Source of the DNA: Deltaproteobacteria bacterium
Lineage (GTDB): Bacteria; Myxococcota_A; UBA9042; PHBI01
Direction: 5' to 3'
NCBI GenBank assembly: GCA_020632715.1
Contig: JACKFA010000001.1
Coordinates: 186,001 to 250,000, forward strand
DNA length: 64,000 bases
Shown here piece after piece: positions 1-6,530 of the stretch (its first letter is position 1; every line of letters begins with the position of its first letter). Both the position numbers and the translations under genes were made by a program. The notes below the pieces were generated by a model that saw nothing but the letters and a program-made list of their open reading frames with translations, was not told the DNA's origin and did not search any database.

Positions 1-2611
1 GGATCTCCCAGCCGAAGTCGGCGTCGCAGCGGCCCGTGCACGTGAGGTTGCACGCGTCGCGCTGCCCGTTCGCGGCGCCGTCGTCGCAGATCTCGAGCCC
101 GCCCGGGATCACGGCGAGCAGCTGCGGCCCGACGTCGATGACGCCGTCGACGACGCCGTTGCCGCAGCTCGGCACGCACTCGTAGGCGGCGTCACACGTG
201 CACGGCCCCGTCGTGCAGTCGCCGAGCTCCGGCCCGCAGGCCTCGCCCGGCGCGATGAGCTCGTCTCCCGGGCAGTCCGCCCCCTCGCCGTCGCAGGTCT
301 CCTCGGGGTCGCAGGAGCCGCGGCTCTCGCGGCACACGACCTCGGCGCCGGAGCGCGCGTCCTCGGGGCAGTCGGCGTCGTCCCCCGGGCAGAGCTCGGC
401 CGGATCGCAGTCGCCCTCGGAGTCACGGCAGACGACCGTGCTCGCGGCGAGCACGTCGTCGGGGCACTGGGCGCCGACGCCGTCGCAGACCTCGGCCACG
501 TCGCAGTCCCCGGCAGCCTCGCGGCAGACGGTGTCCGCCGGCACGAGGACGTCGTCGGGGCACTGCGCGCCCTCGCCGTCGCAGAGCTCGGCCACGTCGC
601 AGTCCCCGGCGGCGTCGCGGCAGGGGGTCTGCGGGGGGACGAGGCGATCCTCGGGGCACGCGTCGCCCTCGCCGTCGCAGGTCTCGGCGACGTCGCAGAG
701 GCCGGCCGCAGGCCGACACGCGAATCCCGCGGGCTCCTTCGCGTCCTCCGGGCAGGCGACCGACTCGCCCGTGCAGCGCTCGACGGCGTCGCAGAGCCCG
801 GCCGCCTCGCGGCAGGGGGTGTCCGCGCCCGCGAGCGCGTCGGCGGGGCAGTCGTCCCCGCCCGCGCAGCGCTCGGCGAGGTCGCAGATCCCCTGGGCCT
901 CGCGGCAGACGAAGCTCGCGTCGCGCTTGGCGTCCGCCGGGCAGACGCCCGCGCCGTCGCAGGTCTCGGCGAGGTCGCACTCGCCAGCGGCCCCGCGGCA
1001 CGACGTCGTGCTGGGCGCGTAGCGGCAGCCCGGCTGGCAGCCGCAGGTCGTGGCGCCGAGCTCGTTCCCGGCATCGCAGGTCTCGCCGTGCGCGACGTCG
1101 GTCACCCCGTCGCCGCAGCGCTGGCGGTGGCAGTCGAGGCGGCACGCCGCGTCGGGCGCGTTGGAGTTCCCGCCCTCGCCGGTGCCGAGGTCGCACTCCT
1201 CGCCGGCCTCGACCGTGCCGTTGCCGCACTCGGGCGCCGTCGGCCCGCTGCAGGTCGCGTCGCAGAAGTTCGGCTGCCCGTTGAGCGCGCCGTCGTCGCA
1301 GCTCTCGTGCCCCTCGTCGACGTAGCCGTCGCCGCAGCTCGGCCCGTAGCCGGAGCAGTCGGGCAGGCAGTCGCCGTAGCCACCGGTGTTCTCGCCGTTG
1401 TCGCAGACCTCGCGGATCTCGACCGCGCCGTTGCCGCAGACGCTCGGGAGGCACTCGTCGTCGCGGCCGCTCTCGTCGTCGTCGAAGAGGTCGCACAGGT
1501 AGCCGGCGGTGCAGTGCGCGTCGCTCTCGCAGGTGTCGCGGCAGCCGCCGAGCCCGCCGCACACGTACGCGTCGCACGCCGGCGGGTCCGCCGTGTCGAG
1601 CCCCTCGTCGGCGTCGCCGTCGCAGTCGTCGTCGCGCCCGTTGCAGACCTCGGCCGCGCCGGGGTGGACGTCGGCGTTCCGCGGCGCGCAGTCGTCGACG
1701 TTGGGCGTGCCGTCGCCGTCGATGTCGTCGTCGAGGCAGTCGACGACGAGGTCCTCGTCGAGGTCCGGCTGGTCCTCGTCGGTCTGCCCGTCGCAGTCGT
1801 CGTCGACGCCGTTGCAGATCTCGGCGGCCGGCGCGCGCCCGACGCAGAGCGGCGTCCCGCCGTCGCAGGTGATGGCGCCGTGGCAGGTGCCGAACTCGTT
1901 GGTGAGGTCGCACTCGGCGCCATCGGTGCCCTCGTCGGTGTCGCCGTCGCAGTCGTCGTCGCGCCCGTTGCACGCCTCGGCGCGCGGCGTGTCGCCGACG
2001 CAGCGCGTGAGCCCGCCCGGGCCGCACTCGCGCGTGCCACCGCAGCTGCCGAAGGCGTTCTCGACCGCGCAGGTGGTCGACGCCCCGAGCAGGATCCCGG
2101 CGGCGTTGCAGCTGCAGGAGCCGCTCGCCGCGACGCACTGGCCGTCGCCGTTGCAGTCGTAGCCGCTCGGGCAGTCGCCCGCGCCGGCGCAGGCGAGGCC
2201 GCAGAAGGAGCCGGCCGCGCCGTAGCTCACGCAGGCGTTGCCGGCGCCGCCGAGCTGGCACTGCGCGTCCGTCGTGCACGGCTGGCAGGCGATGGCGGTC
2301 AGGTCCCAGCAGAGCTTGCCGTCGCCGCTCGGGGCAGGGAGGCAGGCGTACCCCGTGGGGCAGCTGTCGGTGCAGGCCTCGGTGCAGACGCTGCCGGCGG
2401 CGGTCGGCGTGCAGAGCCCGCTCGCGCAGTCGGCGGCGCGGGCGCAGGGGTCGCCGGTCGCGCCGAGCGGGACGACGGTGTCCGCCGCGACGGTGTCGCC
2501 GGCGCCGCTCGTGTCCGCGGGCGGAGCGTCGGTCGCGTCGCTCGAGCACCCCGCGGCGACGACGGCAGCCAACAGCGCACAGGATCGGAGCAGGCTCTTC
2601 GCGACGGACAT
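1..2611 (-). CDS. Cysteine-rich secreted lipoprotein with MopE motifs and eight disintegrin-like repeats (C-terminus beyond window)
   Basis: The frame is open from an ATG at 2611 to the window edge, so the C-terminus is missing (about 870 residues visible). A GGGAG ribosome site lies 6 bases before the ATG. Residues 1-22 form a lipoprotein signal ending in VAAGC, with Cys22 as the predicted lipidation site, so it should sit on an outer or periplasmic membrane face. A Thr/Asp/Ala linker is followed by cysteine-rich modules. Three CNG-x-DDDCDG motifs (near residues 214, 266 and 323) match the MopE putative metal-binding motif. CGNG-x-VE/CDDG stretches resemble the myxobacterial DUF4215 repeat. 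From about residue 538 to 790 there are eight tandem repeats of the type CR-x-A-x-G-x-CD-x-AE-x-C followed by CP-x-D. The N-terminal cysteine region is closely related to that of the lipoprotein at 4637-6508. Function is unknown; adhesion or metal binding is inference. Confidence 0.85.
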   Translation of the reverse strand, partial: MSVAKSLLRSCALLAAVVAAGCSSDATDAPPADTSGAGDTVAADTVVPLGATGDPCARAADCASGLCTPTAAGSVCTEACTDSCPTGYACLPAPSGDGKLCWDLTAIACQPCTTDAQCQLGGAGNACVSYGAAGSFCGLACAGAGDCPSGYDCNGDGQCVAASGSCSCNAAGILLGASTTCAVENAFGSCGGTRECGPGGLTRCVGDTPRAEACNGRDDDCDGDTDEGTDGAECDLTNEFGTCHGAITCDGGTPLCVGRAPAAEICNGVDDDCDGQTDEDQPDLDEDLVVDCLDDDIDGDGTPNVDDCAPRNADVHPGAAEVCNGRDDDCDGDADEGLDTADPPACDAYVCGGLGGCRDTCESDAHCTAGYLCDLFDDDESGRDDECLPSVCGNGAVEIREVCDNGENTGGYGDCLPDCSGYGPSCGDGYVDEGHESCDDGALNGQPNFCDATCSGPTAPECGNGTVEAGEECDLGTGEGGNSNAPDAACRLDCHRQRCGDGVTDVAHGETCDAGNELGATTCGCQPGCRYAPSTTSCRGAAGECDLAETCDGAGVCPADAKRDASFVCREAQGICDLAERCAGGDDCPADALAGADTPCREAAGLCDAVERCTGESVACPEDAKEPAGFACRPAAGLCDVAETCDGEGDACPEDRLVPPQTPCRDAAGDCDVAELCDGEGAQCPDDVLVPADTVCREAAGDCDVAEVCDGVGAQCPDDVLAASTVVCRDSEGDCDPAELCPGDDADCPEDARSGAEVVCRESRGSCDPEETCDGEGADCPGDELIAPGEACGPELGDCTTGPCTCDAAYECVPSCGNGVVDGVIDVGPQLLAVIPGGLEICDDGAANGQRDACNLTCTGRCDADFGWEI
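239..1000 (-). repeat. Eight tandem disintegrin-like cysteine repeats inside the lipoprotein gene
   Basis: On the minus strand, eight consecutive units of about 30 codons each begin with CR and carry the spacing CR-x-A-x-G-x-CD-x-AE-x-C-x-G, then CP-x-D. The last unit runs into a CGPELGDC sequence. The spacing resembles the cysteine pattern of animal ADAM/snake-venom disintegrin domains; the resemblance is by eye. The copies differ at the DNA level, so this is an old protein repeat rather than a recent DNA duplication. Confidence 0.75.
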
Positions 2612-2743
2612 GGCGTCTCCCTCGGGCTCGGTCGCCGACAGAATGCGGGCATGGAGCGCGTGGGGTCAACCGCCCCGCGTGCGACGATGGACGCCGTGGC
2701 GCGCGTGGACTAGGGTCCCCGCGGACGACGACCGGAGCACCCC

Positions 2744-3919
2744 ATGGGCGACCTCTTCAACCCCACCGACGAGCACCGCGCGCTGCGCGAGATGGTCCGC
2801 GCCTTCACCGAGAAGGAGGTCGACCCGCAGGCCGAGAAGCACGACCGCGAGGAGGCCTTCAACCTGCCGCTCTTCCGGAAGCTCGGCGGCCTCGGGCTCC
2901 TCGGCATCACGGTCGACGAGCGCTTCGGCGGGAGCGGGATGGACGCGGTGGCGGCCGTCATCGCCCACGAGGAGCTGTCCGCGGCGGACCCCGGCTTCAC
3001 GCTCGCCTACCTCGCGCACGCGATGCTGTTCGTGAACAACCTCGCGGTGAACGGCAACGACGAGCAGCGGGAGCGCTTCCTGCCGCGGGCGTGCGCCGGC
3101 GAGATCGTCTGCGGCATGGGGATGAGCGAGCCGAACGCCGGCACGGACGTGCTCGGCATGGGCACGCGCGCCCGGAAGGACGGCGACGGCTACGTCCTCG
3201 ACGGCGCCAAGATGTGGATCACGAACGGTGCTGTGAGCGAGACGGAGCTCGGCGACGCTTTCCTCGTCTACGCGAAGACCGGCGAGGGGAGCCGCGGGCT
3301 CTCGCTCTTCCTCGTCGAGAAGGGGACGCCCGGGTTCCGGCTCGGTCAGAAGATCCACGGGAAGCTCGGGATGCGCGCGTCGACGACCGCGGAGCTCGTG
3401 TTCGAGGGGTGCCGCGTGCCGGCGGCGAACCTCGTCGGCACCGAGGGGACCGCGGTCATCAGCATGATGCGGAACCTCGAGCTCGAGCGGCTCACGCTCG
3501 CGGCGATGTCGCTCGGCATGGCGCGGCGGGCGATCGAGGTGATGAACCGCTACGGCTCCGAGCGGAAGGCGTTCGGGCAGCCGATCCGCGAGTTCGGACA
3601 GGTGGCGCGCCACATCGCCGAGTCGTGGGCCGAGTTCCAGGCGGGGCGCGCGTACGTCTACCGCGTCGCGGGCGAGCTCGACCTCGGGACGGCCGGCAAC
3701 CGCGTCGACTCGGACGGCGTGAAGCTCTACTGCTCGACGATGGCGAAGCACGTGTGCGACCGCGCGATCCAGGTGCTCGGCGGCTACGGGTACGTGGCCG
3801 AGTACCAGGTGGAGCGCCTCTGGCGCGACGCGAAGCTCATCGAGATCGGCGGCGGCACGAACGAGGCGCACCAGAAGAACATGGCGCGCGACCTCGGCCG
3901 GGTCGACCGGATCCGCTGA
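2744..3919 (+). CDS. Acyl-CoA dehydrogenase, isovaleryl/long-chain type
   Basis: A 391-residue FAD-dependent acyl-CoA dehydrogenase, the usual family length, catalysing alpha,beta-dehydrogenation of an acyl-CoA with electrons passed to ETF. Visible signatures are CGMGMSEPNAGTDVLGMG, MWITNG near the flavin site and the C-terminal GGYGYV...RLWRDAKLIEIGGGTNE. The C-terminal position that is Glu in short/medium-chain enzymes (YEGT) is Gly here (GGGT). Instead LELERL has Glu248, the placement used as catalytic base by isovaleryl-CoA and long-chain enzymes. Substrate is therefore probably isovaleryl-CoA or a branched/long acyl-CoA, but no leucine-degradation genes are adjacent to support it. GGAG lies 7 bases before the ATG. 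It stands alone between two cysteine-rich lipoproteins. Confidence 0.93.
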   Translation: MGDLFNPTDEHRALREMVRAFTEKEVDPQAEKHDREEAFNLPLFRKLGGLGLLGITVDERFGGSGMDAVAAVIAHEELSAADPGFTLAYLAHAMLFVNNLAVNGNDEQRERFLPRACAGEIVCGMGMSEPNAGTDVLGMGTRARKDGDGYVLDGAKMWITNGAVSETELGDAFLVYAKTGEGSRGLSLFLVEKGTPGFRLGQKIHGKLGMRASTTAELVFEGCRVPAANLVGTEGTAVISMMRNLELERLTLAAMSLGMARRAIEVMNRYGSERKAFGQPIREFGQVARHIAESWAEFQAGRAYVYRVAGELDLGTAGNRVDSDGVKLYCSTMAKHVCDRAIQVLGGYGYVAEYQVERLWRDAKLIEIGGGTNEAHQKNMARDLGRVDRIR

Positions 3920-3949
3920 AGCGGCGAGCGAGCGCTCGGACGGCGAGAC

Positions 3950-3968
3950 GGACGGCGGCTGGCCGTCC
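3950..3968 (+). terminator. Probable terminator stem-loop after the acyl-CoA dehydrogenase
   Basis: GGACGGC and GCCGTCC form a perfect 7-bp stem around a GGCTG loop, 30 bases after the stop codon. There is no T tract, as for the other stem-loops in this window. Confidence 0.45.
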
Positions 3969-3975
3969 CCGCCCC

Positions 3976-3990
3976 GTGAACACCGTTCAC
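3976..3990. repeat. Short inverted repeat GTGAAC-N3-GTTCAC
   Basis: A perfect 6-bp inverted repeat with a 3-base spacer lies just behind the stem-loop at 3950-3968. It has the size of a regulator half-site pair, but no gene start is close, so its role is open. Confidence 0.25.
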
Positions 3991-4224
3991 GCACCGGCGA
4001 ATGTGCCATCCGGCCCGCGACCTGGGCCGGGCGGCGCGTTACCCCCCGTTTCATGGGGGTCACGGCGCCACGCAGGTGTCACATTTGGGTGTCGACTGGG
4101 CCCTTTCACCCGATGACGATCCCCTGATCGTGTCGCGTCGGCCTCCGTGGCCGGCCGCCCACGATCGGGCGGAATCCCCCTTGGAAAGCGGACGTGCGGG
4201 TTCTCACCCGGGCGGCTCCGGCGA

Positions 4225-4246
4225 TTTGTAAAATCGATTTTACAAA
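4225..4246. promoter_or_regulatory. Perfect 22-bp AT-rich palindrome, likely operator
   Basis: The left half TTTGTAAAATC is followed directly by its exact reverse complement, giving an uninterrupted 22-bp palindrome centred on ATCGAT. It ends 11 bases before the TTGACA at 4258, where a regulator dimer could act on the promoter. A partial copy, AAATCGAT, lies in the promoter spacer at 4267-4274. Its base composition differs sharply from the surrounding DNA. Confidence 0.6.
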
Positions 4247-4257
4247 CCAAGGACCGA

Positions 4258-4286
4258 TTGACACCCAAATCGATCATCATGATTAT
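4258..4286 (+). promoter_or_regulatory. Strong sigma70-like promoter
   Basis: A perfect TTGACA at 4258-4263, a 17-base spacer and GATTAT at 4281-4286. The spacer contains the 8-bp palindrome ATCATGAT (4276-4283, running into the -10). Transcription would run towards the lipoprotein gene at 4637 with a leader of about 340 bases, or yield a separate short RNA. Confidence 0.55.
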
Positions 4287-4301
4287 CCCATTCGAGGCTC
4301 C

Positions 4302-4388
4302 ATGCGCAGCAATCGACGCGGGACCCGGCGCGGGTGCGCCGCCCCCCTGCGGTTGCTCGCTGACGGAGCCATCACTCAACCCACATAG
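4302..4388 (+). CDS. Possible 28-residue leader or small protein
   Basis: A 28-codon ORF starts with ATG and ends at TAG, with GAGG 4 bases before the start and only about 10 bases behind the predicted transcription start of the promoter at 4258. The product is arginine-rich at its N-terminus (MRSNRRGTRR). It could be a leader peptide or chance; nothing in the sequence gives a function. Confidence 0.15.
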   Translation: MRSNRRGTRRGCAAPLRLLADGAITQPT

Positions 4389-4636
4389 ACCTCGCACATC
4401 GTCACCGTAGCGCGGCTGCACGCCTGCGTGCGCGTGTGCACCGGGGCGCCTCGCGGCGCGGCGTGGCCATCTCGGCCGCGCAGCGCCTGGCACCGGTGCG
4501 CTCGACGCATGTCCCGCGCGCTCCGTCGACACCTCGTCCTGTCCGCGTTCTACGCCGGTCAGCGGGCCGGGGTGTGGGCTCCGCCCATTGTATCGAAACG
4601 TAACAAGAACTCTCCGCCGAATCAATTTGGGGTAAC

Positions 4637-6508
4637 ATGCGGCACATACCAATGTGCGCGTCGCCGTGGCTCGCCCACCGCAACGCGGCCGTATTCCTGA
4701 GCATCTCGAGCACCATCGGCCTCCTGATGCTGGCACTCTCCGCATGTGGCGGCGGCGACACCGGCTCGTCCGAGGAGGACACGCGGGTCGTGGACGCCGT
4801 GGTCGACGCGGGGGACACGACCGCGCCGACCGAGGACACCCAGGTCGAGACCGATACGCGGATCCCGGGTGACGTCACCGTCGGCGACGCCGACAGCGAC
4901 GGGCCCGACGTCACGGACGCCGACGCCGACGACACCACCACCGGCGACGCCGGCGACGCCACCACCAGCGACGCCGACGACGCCACCGCCAGCGACGCCG
5001 ACGACGCCACCACCGGCGACGCCGACGACGCCACCACCGGCGACGCCGACGACGCCACCACCGGCGACGCCGACGACGCCACCACCAGCGACGCCGACGA
5101 CGCCACCGCCAGCGACGCCGACGACGCCACCACCGGCGACGCCGACGACGCGACCGCCAGCGACGCGTCGGACGGCGACGCGCCGGACGGGAGCATCGAG
5201 GCCGACGTCGTCGACCCCTGTAGCGGCGCCCACCGCCCCTCGGGCTGCGACTGCGCGCAGGACGAGCAGTGCGCCTCCGCCTTCTGCGCCGTCGGCGTCG
5301 AGGGCAGCACCTGCGTCGACACCTGCGAGGACACGAACGACTGCGCCGCGGGCGAGGTCTGCGTGCTCGCCCCCGGCCAGCCCGACGGCATCTGCCTCGT
5401 CCCGGCCGACCTCCTCTGCACCCCGTGCACCACCGATCTGCAGTGCCGCGTCGCGGGCGGCACCAACCGCTGCGTGTCCTTCGGCGCGGCCGGCGGCTTC
5501 TGCGGCACGACCTGCGGCGGCGACGGCGACTGCCCCGACGGCTTCTCCTGCGCGAGCGGCCAGTGCACGCCGCTCTCCGGCATGTGCGAGTGCACCGACG
5601 TCGCGCTCGAGCTCGGCGCCACGACCGCCTGCACGCTGACCAACGGCGTCGGCACCTGCACGGGCCAGCGCAGCTGCGGCCCGGCGGGGCTCAGCGCCTG
5701 CGACGCCCGCGCCGCCACGCTCGAGACCTGCAACGACGTCGACGACGACTGCGACGGCTTCACCGACAACGCGTCCGGCCTCTGCAACGACGGCAACCCC
5801 TGCACGAGCGACGCCTGCACGGGCGGCGTCTGCGGGCACACCGACGCCACCGGCTCCTGCAGCGACGGCGATATCTGCACCTCCGGCGACCACTGCGAGG
5901 GCGGGGAATGTGTCGGCACCCCGAGCTGCGAGTGCCAGACCGCGGCCGACTGCACGAGCCCGCCGCCCGGCTCCGACAGCGAGTGCATCGCCATCGCCTG
6001 CGCGGACCACGTCTGCACGTACACGGCGACCACCGGCTCGTGCAGCGACGACGACGCCTGCACGACGGGCGACACCTGCGGCGCCGGCGGCGCCTGCGCG
6101 GGCACGCCGAAGAGCTGCGACGACAGCGACCCGTGCACGCTCGACATCTGCGCGGCCGACGGGCAGTGCCTCCACAACCCGACGACCGGCGCCTGCGAGG
6201 ACGGCGATCCCTGCACGGTCGACGACAGCTGCGTCACGGGCGTCTGCCAGGGCGTGACGCTCGACTGCTCGGGCTACGACGACAGCTGCCACGTCGGCGT
6301 GTGCAGCGGTGACGGCGGCTGCGTCGCGCAGCCCGTCGCGTGCGGGATCCTCGGGGTCCGCCTGCACGTCCCGTCCACGACCTTCTCGCAGAAGGGCAGC
6401 GGCACCTTCTGGTTCATCGGCAGCGCCGGCGAGGGCGGCCCCGTCGGGCGCTCGTCGAACGGCACCCACACCATCCGCTTCGGCTTCCACCCCGGCATCC
6501 CCCGCTAG
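4637..6508 (+). CDS. Cysteine-rich lipoprotein with Asp-rich octapeptide repeats
   Basis: A 623-residue predicted lipoprotein whose signal ends in LSAC (Cys37); an internal ATG at 4652 would give a shorter signal with the same lipobox. Residues 96-175 are ten copies of an acidic octapeptide, typically DADDATTG. After it come cysteine-rich modules (CTPCTTDLQCRV, CGTTCGGDGDCPDGF, one CNDVDDDCDGFTD MopE-type motif) and repeats of the type CNDGNPCTSDACTGGVCGH. The cysteine order up to the MopE motif matches the lipoprotein at 1-2611, so the two are paralogues. The C-terminus (HTIRFGFHPG) is not cysteine-rich. The secreted fibre-like gene follows 22 bases later, so they are probably co-transcribed surface proteins. 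The acidic repeat could bind calcium or act as a spacer; this is inference. Confidence 0.87.
   Translation: MRHIPMCASPWLAHRNAAVFLSISSTIGLLMLALSACGGGDTGSSEEDTRVVDAVVDAGDTTAPTEDTQVETDTRIPGDVTVGDADSDGPDVTDADADDTTTGDAGDATTSDADDATASDADDATTGDADDATTGDADDATTGDADDATTSDADDATASDADDATTGDADDATASDASDGDAPDGSIEADVVDPCSGAHRPSGCDCAQDEQCASAFCAVGVEGSTCVDTCEDTNDCAAGEVCVLAPGQPDGICLVPADLLCTPCTTDLQCRVAGGTNRCVSFGAAGGFCGTTCGGDGDCPDGFSCASGQCTPLSGMCECTDVALELGATTACTLTNGVGTCTGQRSCGPAGLSACDARAATLETCNDVDDDCDGFTDNASGLCNDGNPCTSDACTGGVCGHTDATGSCSDGDICTSGDHCEGGECVGTPSCECQTAADCTSPPPGSDSECIAIACADHVCTYTATTGSCSDDDACTTGDTCGAGGACAGTPKSCDDSDPCTLDICAADGQCLHNPTTGACEDGDPCTVDDSCVTGVCQGVTLDCSGYDDSCHVGVCSGDGGCVAQPVACGILGVRLHVPSTTFSQKGSGTFWFIGSAGEGGPVGRSSNGTHTIRFGFHPGIPR
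4922..5161 (+). repeat. 24-bp tandem repeat, ten copies, encoding DADDATTG
   Basis: Ten in-frame 24-base units encode DADD(A/T)T(T/A)(G/S) octapeptides. Several neighbouring units are near-identical at the DNA level, which points to recent expansion by slippage or recombination. Confidence 0.85.
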
Positions 6509-6530
6509 GCTTCGTCAGGAGACCACGACA

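Larger units (their letters stand above)
3920..4636. other. Long intergenic region with low local GC
   Basis: A 717-base gap without a convincing full-length gene. It contains a terminator-like stem, a short inverted repeat, a 22-bp palindrome, a consensus-like promoter and one possible 28-codon ORF. The part around 4220-4290 is strikingly AT-rich against the surrounding DNA. The remaining stretch to 4636 shows only short GC-rich inverted repeats such as GCACGC-CT-GCGTGC at 4418-4431. Confidence 0.7.

Noticed and set aside
3841..3885. Acyl-CoA dehydrogenase with missing catalytic glutamate (GGGT instead of EGT)
   Set aside because: Isovaleryl-CoA and long-chain enzymes place the base on another helix, and Glu248 in LELERL supplies it here.
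4225..4246. dif/XerCD or attachment site for the AT-rich palindrome
   Set aside because: The sequence does not match the asymmetric dif layout with a 6-base centre and conserved arms, and no recombinase or mobile gene is near. An operator is simpler.
4922..5161. CRISPR-like regular repeat spacing
   Set aside because: The 24-base units are contiguous, in frame and without unique spacers; they are a coding tandem repeat.
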